9,210 nt of DNA. It comes from Clostridia bacterium. GTDB lineage: Bacteria > Bacillota > Clostridia > Oscillospirales > CAG-272. Shown piece by piece: positions 1-6,204 of the stretch. Below the pieces are notes generated by a model, which worked only from the letters and a program-made list of their open reading frames with translations, searched no databases and had not been told where the DNA came from. A program made the translations under genes and the position numbers. Where the stretch lies: the NCBI GenBank assembly GCA_017452565.1, contig JAFTMF010000178.1, positions 1 to 9,210 on the forward strand, in the 5' to 3' direction. The first letter of the stretch is position 1, and the number at the start of each line of letters is the position of its first letter.

Positions 1-771
1 GACAAGGAGTACGTAGCGGTTATGAACTGCAACCGCGATTTTGAAGGCGAAATCCGCAATCAGGGCGACACTGTGGTAATCAATTCCATCGGCCCCATCA
101 GCGTCTTCGACTACACCCGTGACACCGATATGAACGCTCCCGAAGCACTGGCAGAGGGTGCGAATATCACTCTGAACATCGACCGTGCAAAGGCGTTCTG
201 CTTCAAGATCGACGACGTTGATCGCGTGCAGGCAAAGCCCAATCTGATGCAGGGTGCAATGCGTTAGGCCGCTTGTGCGCTGGCAGACGAGGCAGACAAG
301 TACGTCTATACCCTGTACACCGAGGCAGACGAGGATAACGTCATTGCCAAGACCGGTGTGACTGCCGACTCCATCGTGGATATCCTCATCGAGACCAGAC
401 AGAAGCTGATGCAGAACAACGTGAACAGCAACACCTCCGTGGTGCTGGAGGTCTCTCCCGCCATCGCTGCTCTGATCCTGAAGGCGAAGATCCTCACCGG
501 CACCGACAACACCGAGGCGCTGACCAACGGTTATCTGGGCACCTTCGTAGGCTTTGACGTCTACGTGTCCAATAACATCGCCAAGGATGGCAACACCTGG
601 CATTGTATGGCTCGTACCAAGCGTGCCATTGCCTTTGCCGAGCAGCTGAAGAGCGTGGAGGCTTTCCGCCCCGAGAAGCGCTTTGCCGATGCGGTGAAGT
701 GTCTGCATCACTACGGCGCTACCGGGTTTTATCCCGAGGAGCTGGTGGTTCTGAATCTGTCCGTAGCCTGA
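1..771 (+). pseudogene. Phage major capsid protein (P22 coat-like), 5'-truncated by window and interrupted by in-frame TAG
   Basis: The frame is open from base 1 to the TGA at 769-771 apart from one TAG at 265-267. The parts on either side are in the same frame and read as one protein of about 256 residues. The conceptual product resembles the P22 coat or HK97-fold capsid proteins of Firmicutes phages. Recognisable stretches are a GEIRNQGDTVVINSIG segment near the start, an IDDVDRVQAKPNLM segment, and an ALADEADKY segment just after the TAG, all in the order expected for that family. The family is usually near 290-300 residues, so roughly the first 30-40 codons lie left of the window. The protein would form the icosahedral head shell. 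No second lesion is visible downstream of the TAG, so the gene is either recently inactivated, read through, or carries a sequencing error. A GTG at 358 could in principle restart translation, but no convincing ribosome binding site precedes it. Confidence 0.82.
265..267 (+). other. In-frame amber codon inside the capsid gene
   Basis: The codons read ATG CGT TAG GCC GCT. One C-to-T transition from CAG (Gln) would explain the TAG, and Gln is acceptable before the AACALADEADKY segment. The capsid frame uses CAG six times and TAG once. The capsid and the next gene both end in TGA, and no complete gene in the window ends in TAG. The pattern permits, but does not prove, reading of TAG as an amino acid. 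Confidence 0.9.
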
Positions 772-788
772 GAAAGTAGGCGATTTTG

Positions 789-1286
789 ATGAAAAACGCT
801 GACGTTTTGCGCTTAGCCAAGGCGATGCTGACTCCTGCCGTGGAGGAGGACACCTCCACCGATACCGATCCCGATCCCGATGACGGATCGGGCGGTGATT
901 CCGGAGGTTCTGACGGCGGTGTGGGCTCTCTCCCCGATGACGGCGTAGCGACGCTGTCGCTGACCCCCGACTATATTGCGGTCACGCCCACCTTTTCGCT
1001 GAAAGATCCCATCACGCTGGAGCGACTGCAGGCACTGCTGGAGTTTGCGGTTCGGATGCTTTATCCCAAAGGCTTGCTGGCGGGACACGATCTGCCTGCT
1101 CCCGTCTATCCGCTGGACGAAGAGGATGAGTTCCCCCTTCCCGACGATCTGGCGGCAGCCACTGCAAGTCTCACCGCGTGGATGCTCTCGGGCGAAGCGA
1201 AGCTGAAAACGGCTTACGATGCGGCTCTGGACGGCTATCTGGCAACGCTGGAAGCAAAGCTGAGCCCCATCGTGAACCGATATTGA
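789..1286 (+). CDS. Small phage-module protein with acidic Asp/Gly/Ser linker, function unknown
   Basis: A 165-residue protein starts at ATG 789, with a purine-rich AAGTAGG about eight bases upstream. The TTG just before it (786) is a less likely start. It lies 17 bases after the capsid stop, so the two are probably co-transcribed, and it ends at a double TGA. The N-terminus is short and helical. Residues about 20-50 form a low-complexity linker rich in Asp, Gly, Ser and Pro. The remainder alternates hydrophobic segments with an acidic PLDEEDEFPLPDDL stretch and a helical C-terminus. I do not recognise the family. Its position right after the capsid gene suggests a head-completion, connector or decoration protein, but that is inference from order only. 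No transmembrane segment or catalytic motif is visible. Confidence 0.72.
   Translation: MKNADVLRLAKAMLTPAVEEDTSTDTDPDPDDGSGGDSGGSDGGVGSLPDDGVATLSLTPDYIAVTPTFSLKDPITLERLQALLEFAVRMLYPKGLLAGHDLPAPVYPLDEEDEFPLPDDLAAATASLTAWMLSGEAKLKTAYDAALDGYLATLEAKLSPIVNRY
861..884 (+). repeat. Hexanucleotide GAT-rich tandem repeat in the acidic linker
   Basis: Four consecutive 6-base units, GATACC, GATCCC, GATCCC and GATGAC, encode the repeated Asp-Thr/Asp-Pro dipeptides of the linker. The repeat could expand or contract without shifting the frame. Confidence 0.7.
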
Positions 1287-1292
1287 TGATGC

Positions 1293-1320
1293 AAAAACCG
1301 CCTCAAACGAGGCGGTTTTT
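1293..1320. terminator. Bidirectional rho-independent terminator between convergent blocks
   Basis: A perfect 12-bp stem (arms 1293-1304 and 1309-1320, AAAAACCGCCTC and its complement) encloses a four-base AAAC loop. The A-run on one arm and T-run on the other provide a U-tract in either direction. It begins 6 bases after the stop of the plus-strand small gene and lies 12 bases past the stop of the minus-strand MutS-like operon, so it probably ends both transcripts. Confidence 0.93.
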
Positions 1321-1332
1321 GGCGTTGTGGGC

Positions 1333-2811
1333 TTATGAATTGATGACTTGAACTGCAAACTTCGAGTCGGTCTTGCAAATCAGAGTTTCCTCGGATGTAA
1401 GCTGCTCCTGCAGCTTTGTCAGATGGCTGGTAAGAATCCATCGGCATCCTCGGCCTGCGAGATAGCGCAGGATGGGTGAAAGACCTTCTGCACCTTGGGC
1501 GTATGCAGTAGTCTGGAAGGTTTCGTTGAGCAAAACCAAGGAGTGCCCCTCAATCTCGTCCACGATTGTTGCCACCTCCCGCACCTCCTGCTCAAACCGT
1601 CCTGCTTCGTTGCCGGCTTCGAACTCTTTTTCTGCGGTGGAAAAGTGGGAGAGAATCTGCCGATAGGGGCTGATTCGCACCGATTTTGCAGGAATGGGCA
1701 GACCGCTTTGGGCAAACAAACAGCAGAGTCCCACCGATCTCAGCCAAACCGTCTTGCCGCTTCCGTTGCTGCCGAAGACCGCAATCCCCGATGCGCTGTG
1801 GGCGGGAAGGGAACTCGCGACTACACTCGTGGGATCGTCATTGTACAGCAGCAAAAGCGGATCGCAGAGCGCTTCGAAGGCGAGACAATTGCCCTCCACA
1901 ATCTCTGCATAGCAAACGGAAATCCCCTTTTCCTGCAAGTATTGCAGATATTTTACCCCCGACCGATAGAAGGAAAGCTCACGGTCGATAGGCAAAAAGC
2001 GAGCAAACAACTGTTGGGACATCCGATCCAGTTGACGGGCAAGGGAGGTCATTGCCTCTGCCCGCAATTTGGGTGATAGGGCGCTGTAAGACAGCGAAAT
2101 AGGCGCGGCTTCCACGGGTGCTTCTTCCTCGTTCTTTGTGAACCACCGCTTTTTCTTTTTCTCGCCCGGCGTTCGGAAGGGAACCCGATGGCGATCTGTC
2201 AGCTGAGCGGATACGATCCCTCCAAGCTCGCCGAGGCGAAGGTCAAGTGCCGTGCCGCTGGTCTCGGAAAATTGCTCCAACTCGGAGCAGAGTGCGCAGA
2301 GCTCTTCGAACGCTCCCTCGGCGGTGACGCTTCTAAGCTCGCTTTGCAGACGGGTGAGTGCTTCGCTGCTCGGATCGTAGGACTCCACGGTCTCTCGGAT
2401 CGCCTTCAGCAATACCAAGCAACGCTTTAAGAGCATTGCCGACATCCGCAGGTGATTTTTTGCCGCATCGGGGATGGCTTCGCCGATAGTGGCGCGCTGA
2501 AGTTGGCGTTTTTCCTTTTTCAGATCCTCAAAATCGGATTTCAGACCAGAGAGCCGATCGAACTGTTCAGCCAACCGTTCCAATAAATCGGGATGCCCTG
2601 CAAATTCGCTCATTGCCCGACTGCGGTAGGCGATGTCCTCTTGGTTGATCAGGGGAGCCGACAAAATCTGCTGAAAATAGCGGGCATCGCTTTGGGACAG
2701 CCCCAAACGGCGGGTGATTTTCTCCACTGCCAGCTGAGCAAGGGTGTCTTTGCCTACTTTGCCAACGGTTTGGAGGGCTTCTTCACTTCGATATAATAAG
2801 CTGATTGCCAT
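1333..2811 (-). CDS. Short MutS-like ATPase, second copy of the pair
   Basis: A 492-residue protein with a C-terminal MutS-type ABC ATPase domain. Walker A is GSNGSGKT (residues 347-354), a GRFEQEV segment (404-410) stands where the MutS/ABC signature region falls, Walker B is LVLLNE (425-430), and the H-loop His is 463 in LTSH. The usual Walker B Asp is Asn429, while the catalytic Glu430 is kept. Residues about 1-340 are mainly helical, resembling the MutS core/lever region, with a basic, lysine-rich patch at 217-226 (EKKKKRWFTK). There is no N-terminal mismatch-recognition domain (no F-x-E motif) and no Smr nuclease domain. Canonical MutS is above 800 residues and MutS2 about 780, so this is a short architecture. 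The start at 2811 has an AAGGGGG ribosome binding site seven bases upstream and lies one base after the previous gene's stop, implying translational coupling. A DNA-structure-sensing or clamp role is inference; the family name is secure only at the MutS-ATPase level. Confidence 0.88.
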   Translation of the reverse strand: MAISLLYRSEEALQTVGKVGKDTLAQLAVEKITRRLGLSQSDARYFQQILSAPLINQEDIAYRSRAMSEFAGHPDLLERLAEQFDRLSGLKSDFEDLKKEKRQLQRATIGEAIPDAAKNHLRMSAMLLKRCLVLLKAIRETVESYDPSSEALTRLQSELRSVTAEGAFEELCALCSELEQFSETSGTALDLRLGELGGIVSAQLTDRHRVPFRTPGEKKKKRWFTKNEEEAPVEAAPISLSYSALSPKLRAEAMTSLARQLDRMSQQLFARFLPIDRELSFYRSGVKYLQYLQEKGISVCYAEIVEGNCLAFEALCDPLLLLYNDDPTSVVASSLPAHSASGIAVFGSNGSGKTVWLRSVGLCCLFAQSGLPIPAKSVRISPYRQILSHFSTAEKEFEAGNEAGRFEQEVREVATIVDEIEGHSLVLLNETFQTTAYAQGAEGLSPILRYLAGRGCRWILTSHLTKLQEQLTSEETLICKTDSKFAVQVINS

Positions 2812-2812
2812 T

Positions 2813-4264
2813 TTATCGCCCCCTTGTGGCTAATGATGCCGCATCCAATTTGTATTTTCGCAAAATATCCTCTGCATAAGAGGAGCTTGCCCCCGACGTT
2901 GGCAGGATGCGATAGGTGCGCCGATGAGCCTCGTCATCCTCTACCACCGCAGACAGCAAGGGGAAACCCTTGGTTTTCACCTCTAAAAAGTGGGTGACGA
3001 ACAAGCCGAAAATTCCACGATCCCGCAGAGTCTCAGCCGTTTCTACGGCAAGCTGTAAGCCCTTCTCTTCGTCGGTGGCGCTGAATGCTTCGTTGAGCAG
3101 AAGAAAGGACGCTTTCTCCGCTCGCTCCAAGATTTTTTGGATGCGCAGTGTTTCGCTGTCCAGCCGACCCATGCCGTTAAAGTCTTCCGCTTCGGGGAAA
3201 TGGCTGAAAACGCCGGAAAAGGGATAGATTTTCGCTGTTTCTGCGAACATAGGGCATCCTGCCAAGCCCAGCAGGAGATTCACGCCCACCGTGCGGAGAT
3301 AGGTAGTTTTGCCGCCGCCGTTGGCACCGGTGAGAAAATAAAATGACGTATTTTTGGAAAAATCAATATCATTGGGGACGATGACATCGGGATTTTTCGC
3401 CGTCAGCGTAATATCGTAGGCGTTCTTTGCCCGATAGCAAGGCGTGCTTGCGATGGCGGGAATGCAAACGGCGATCTCTTTCTCGCGTGCGGTTTGGCAG
3501 AGCTGATGGATATCGGCGAAAAACGATAGTTCGTCCGGCCAGATCAGCGGCTCGCGCAAAATTGACATAGGATATTGTTCGCATATTCCGTTGATATAGC
3601 GGATTTCTTCGCCGTACAGCTCCGCATAGGCTTCGTCCAACGCCTCGTCGAGATGCAGGGACTGCTCCCGACTTTGCTCAAGCTCTATGTTCAGCCGCTT
3701 CGCCAAATTTGACAGCCGTACTTCATAGGATTCAATGGTTGTATCCTTCAAAAGCCACGCACGATCTGCAAACTCTGCGCTGTCTGCCATATAAAACACC
3801 GAGCGTTCCATAGCTTTGACCTGTGTAAACGCTTCGGTCAGATCGGCTTGCACAGTTTGGAGCAGCGCCTGATGTTCCGCGCAGTTCAGCGCATCCCACA
3901 GATGCTTCATCAAACGATTGGTTTTTCCCAACTGCTCCAAGCGGCGGCAAACCTCAACGTAGGCGGAAATTGCGTGGAGATGAATGCAGTTTTTCTCCAA
4001 ATCTGCCCGAGCTTCGCTCCATCGGGTCACGAAACTTGACAGATTCAAAAGCGCACTGCGGAAATCGTTCAACTGTTTCGAAAATTGCGGATCGTCCATA
4101 GATACGAACAGACTTTGCCGAAGCTCGATCATCGCTTCGGGGCAGGGGATGCGGAGAATCCGAATCGCGCGGTCGGACAGGATCTTATCCATCTGCAAAT
4201 CGGTAAAGAGTTGCCGATCATACATCCGATTGGCATCTCCCGAGAGCATCGAGATTACGCCCAT
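2813..4264 (-). CDS. Short MutS-like ATPase, first copy of the pair
   Basis: A 483-residue protein with a helical N-terminal two thirds and a C-terminal MutS-type ABC ATPase domain. Walker A is GANGGGKTT (residues 313-321), close to the classical GPNMGGKST of MutS. A GRLDSETLRIQKILE segment (366-380) sits in the signature region, Walker B is FLLLNE (387-392) and the H-loop His is 425 in VTHF. As in the next gene, the Walker B Asp is Asn (391) with Glu392 retained. Residues about 180-225 are charged and probably coiled-coil, as expected for the clamp/lever of MutS. No mismatch-recognition or nuclease domain is present. The start at 4264 is chosen because a GGAGGT ribosome binding site (minus strand, 4271-4276) precedes it by six bases. 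It overlaps the end of the upstream membrane-protein gene by ten bases. The protein differs clearly in sequence from its neighbour, so the two are old paralogues and could form a heterodimer, by analogy with MutS-family dimers. Confidence 0.88.
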   Translation of the reverse strand: MGVISMLSGDANRMYDRQLFTDLQMDKILSDRAIRILRIPCPEAMIELRQSLFVSMDDPQFSKQLNDFRSALLNLSSFVTRWSEARADLEKNCIHLHAISAYVEVCRRLEQLGKTNRLMKHLWDALNCAEHQALLQTVQADLTEAFTQVKAMERSVFYMADSAEFADRAWLLKDTTIESYEVRLSNLAKRLNIELEQSREQSLHLDEALDEAYAELYGEEIRYINGICEQYPMSILREPLIWPDELSFFADIHQLCQTAREKEIAVCIPAIASTPCYRAKNAYDITLTAKNPDVIVPNDIDFSKNTSFYFLTGANGGGKTTYLRTVGVNLLLGLAGCPMFAETAKIYPFSGVFSHFPEAEDFNGMGRLDSETLRIQKILERAEKASFLLLNEAFSATDEEKGLQLAVETAETLRDRGIFGLFVTHFLEVKTKGFPLLSAVVEDDEAHRRTYRILPTSGASSSYAEDILRKYKLDAASLATRGR

Positions 4265-4827
4265 TTGGATACCTCCAGTTCGTTCAGTAAGCCGGATAGA
4301 GTGTAGAGGGTCATCCCTGCAATTGCCTCACCGTTGCCCACGGAGCTTTCTTTGTCTACACGGTTGATATGCACTTCCGCACAGGTGGGATTGAGCAGGA
4401 GCACGGTGCGGATGGATTTCAGATACCACTCGTCACGGAAGTTCACGCGAAAATTGTAATCGGGGAGCTTGCGGGGCTTGGAATCACGATAAAACCGCGC
4501 ACCGCCGCCGTAAGGAGAAAAAACGTGAATGAAATTCCGAATATAGAAGGAGCCCTCACGGGTGAAGATCAGATACTGGCTTCGTTTGCGCAGTCCGAAC
4601 AGCTTGACGGCGTAGACGGTGTCGGGAGTTTCAATATAAAAGTCGCAGTTTTTCCCCAATCGGCGGGCAAACATCCAGAATTTGCCTACAGGTGTGAGGG
4701 TATATCCATTGGTACGGCAGAATTTCTTGAGTTTGCCGACCATCAGAATCCGCTTTACACCCGTGCGGAGGAAGGGATACAGAAAAAATGCCAGTGCAAT
4801 GCCCAGAATAAACAGAACGACTTCCAT
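4255..4827 (-). CDS. Membrane-anchored protein of unknown function, first gene of the MutS-like operon
   Basis: A 190-residue protein. Residues 3-19 form one hydrophobic membrane segment with few polar residues, followed by a basic stretch (Arg21, Lys25, Arg26, Lys32, Lys34, Lys35). This predicts an N-terminal anchor with the rest in the cytosol. The soluble part is rich in aromatic and beta-type segments (for example CDFYIE at 61-66, VYAVKLFG at 71-78, SFYIRNFIHVFSPYGGG at 93-109) and ends in a helix. I do not recognise the family. The Asp/Glu/Lys spacing around 62-75 faintly recalls nuclease folds, but the acidic residue expected two before the Lys is absent. The start has an AAGGAGT ribosome binding site (4833-4839) about five bases upstream. 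As the promoter-proximal gene overlapping the first ATPase gene, it probably acts with the two ATPases, perhaps placing them at the membrane; this last point is inference. Confidence 0.8.
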   Translation of the reverse strand: MEVVLFILGIALAFFLYPFLRTGVKRILMVGKLKKFCRTNGYTLTPVGKFWMFARRLGKNCDFYIETPDTVYAVKLFGLRKRSQYLIFTREGSFYIRNFIHVFSPYGGGARFYRDSKPRKLPDYNFRVNFRDEWYLKSIRTVLLLNPTCAEVHINRVDKESSVGNGEAIAGMTLYTLSGLLNELEVSKWA

Positions 4828-4832
4828 AATTG

Positions 4833-4839
4833 ACTCCTT
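4833..4839 (-). promoter_or_regulatory. Ribosome binding site of the membrane-anchored protein
   Basis: Minus-strand AAGGAGT lies five bases from the ATG at 4827 and supports that start. Confidence 0.85.
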
Positions 4840-4881
4840 AAAGTTAAGAGTTGTTTATAACCAATCTCTTGATTTTATTTC

Positions 4882-4910
4882 ATTATACCATATCCGCGAG
4901 TTGCTGTCAA
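4882..4910 (-). promoter_or_regulatory. Consensus sigma-A promoter of the MutS-like operon
   Basis: On the minus strand there is a perfect -35 TTGACA (4905-4910), a 17-base spacer and a perfect -10 TATAAT (4882-4887). The spacer ends in TGG, giving an extended -10. Transcription should start near 4875, leaving a leader of about 48 bases before the ATG at 4827. No operator is obvious. A promoter this close to consensus suggests steady, fairly strong expression of the operon. Confidence 0.88.
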
Positions 4911-4966
4911 GTGCTTTTTAGCAAAATTGGAAACAAAAGATGATTCAAGGGAAGATATGCATAAAA

Positions 4967-4998
4967 ACAGGAGATAGGAAGCAATTCCTATCTCCTGT
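4967..4998 (-). terminator. Rho-independent terminator of the uxaC-oxidoreductase operon
   Basis: A perfect 14-bp stem (4967-4980 and 4985-4998, ACAGGAGATAGGAA and its complement) has a four-base loop. On the minus strand it is followed by a run of five to six T residues. It lies 15 bases beyond the oxidoreductase stop and upstream of the promoter of the MutS-like operon, so it separates the two minus-strand transcripts. Confidence 0.92.
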
Positions 4999-5013
4999 AA
5001 TGGTATTGTGTTC

Positions 5014-6204
5014 TCAAGTCCAATTGATCTTCCATCTGGAGCTGATCTTGCCGGTGGGGACCGACTTAGACTCGGTTTGGGGCATTTTCGATTTGGACGC
5101 ACGCTCGGCAAGATGTGCGTTGAAGCGCTCCATATCCTCGGCAGAGAGGGGGAGTGCTACCTTACGTCCCTCCCAAGTGGAGAGGTAGGCGGCGTTGGCA
5201 AGGGTGAGCATCCGAATACCCTCTCTGCCGTCGGCAACCAGGGGTGTGCCCGAGAGGATCGCCTTTGCAAAGTCGGTGAGCACGCCTGCGTGTCCCCGTT
5301 CGGGAGCAGAGGCTTTGTATTCTGTGTAAATGGGTTTGATGCCGCAGGAGGCAGTGTCTGCCGTTTTGCTGTGCTCGGCCGTCGAGAAGCCGTTGTCCCA
5401 GTGGCGGAGCAGGCCGCCCTCCAGCACGATCTTGCCCCGATCGCCTACGATTTCCAGACGGTTGGTGCCGGGATATTCCCCCGTAGTGGTGATAAACTGT
5501 GCGGTGGCGCCGTTTTCGTATTCCATCGTCAGGATGGCTTCGTCCTCCACCTCCACGTCGTGGTATTTGCCCGACGTGCAGGAGGCGCTGAGGGTGCAGG
5601 GCATTCCAAAAATCCACTGCATCAGATCCAGATTGTGAGGGGCTTGATTGAGCAGCACGCCGCCGCCCTCGCCGGAATAGGAGCCCCGCCAGTCGCCGCT
5701 CTGATAGTAAGCGTCGGTGCGATACCAGTTGGTGATGATCCAAGTGAGGCGACGGGGCTTGCCAAGCGTACCCTCCTGCACCATTGCACGGGCTTTTTGG
5801 AAAAGCTCGCCGGTGCGCTGATTGAACATAATTCCAAATACTTTTCCGGAGCGGTCGGCGGCATCAATCATCCGGGTGACGTCGGACACTCTCACGCCTG
5901 CAGGCTTTTCGGTGAGGACGTGGAGTCCCGCTTCAAAAGCGGCAATAGCCATGGGCGGATGGAAATAGTGGGGCGTAGCGATGAGCAGCGCATCCGCTTT
6001 ACCCGATGCGATCAGCTCGTCGAATTGAAGGTAGCGGGCTACCTCGGGAGCTTTCTCTTCTGCAAGGGCCAAACGGTCGGGACGGATATCGCACACGGCG
6101 GTAAGCTCCACGTTGGGAACTTTACCGGTAAGGATATTCATCATATGCGCAGAGCCCATATTGCCAAGCCCGACGATGGCAAGGCGAAGTTTCTTGGATG
6201 TCAT
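5014..6204 (-). CDS. Gfo/Idh/MocA family NAD(P)-dependent oxidoreductase
   Basis: A 396-residue protein. The N-terminal Rossmann domain begins with LAIVGLGNMGSAH (residues 8-20). An acidic residue ends the second strand (Asp39 in AVCDIR), which favours NAD(H) over NADP(H). The family Glu-Lys-Pro motif is at 99-101 (TEKPAG). The C-terminal alpha/beta domain carries GGGVLLNQAPHNLDL, with His190 in the usual catalytic position. Length is typical apart from a Lys/Ser-rich, probably flexible tail of about 30 residues. The start ATG overlaps the uxaC stop in an ATGA arrangement, with GAGG seven bases upstream, so translation is coupled to uxaC. The family oxidises or reduces sugars, inositols and sugar acids. 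Coupling to uronate isomerase suggests a sugar-acid substrate. It might stand in for fructuronate or tagaturonate reductase, which normally belong to another family, but the substrate cannot be read from sequence. Confidence 0.92.
   Translation of the reverse strand: MTSKKLRLAIVGLGNMGSAHMMNILTGKVPNVELTAVCDIRPDRLALAEEKAPEVARYLQFDELIASGKADALLIATPHYFHPPMAIAAFEAGLHVLTEKPAGVRVSDVTRMIDAADRSGKVFGIMFNQRTGELFQKARAMVQEGTLGKPRRLTWIITNWYRTDAYYQSGDWRGSYSGEGGGVLLNQAPHNLDLMQWIFGMPCTLSASCTSGKYHDVEVEDEAILTMEYENGATAQFITTTGEYPGTNRLEIVGDRGKIVLEGGLLRHWDNGFSTAEHSKTADTASCGIKPIYTEYKASAPERGHAGVLTDFAKAILSGTPLVADGREGIRMLTLANAAYLSTWEGRKVALPLSAEDMERFNAHLAERASKSKMPQTESKSVPTGKISSRWKINWT

Noticed and set aside
358..771. Separate gene starting at GTG 358
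   Set aside because: It is in frame with the upstream capsid part, family-like sequence continues between the TAG and this GTG, and there is no ribosome binding site, so it is the 3' part of the interrupted capsid gene.
813..1358. Minus-strand open frame with a Gly-Ile repeat opposite the small phage gene
   Set aside because: The Gly-Ile repeat is only the complement of the GATCCC hexamer repeat. The frame runs through the terminator and has no ribosome binding site.
1333..4264. Canonical mismatch-repair mutS or mutS2
   Set aside because: Both proteins are under 500 residues, lack the F-x-E mismatch-recognition domain and the Smr domain, and have Asn in Walker B.
4255..4827. PD-(D/E)xK-type nuclease domain in the membrane-anchored protein
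   Set aside because: Asp62 and Lys75 are roughly placed, but the acidic residue two before the Lys is Ala73 and no other motif supports a nuclease.
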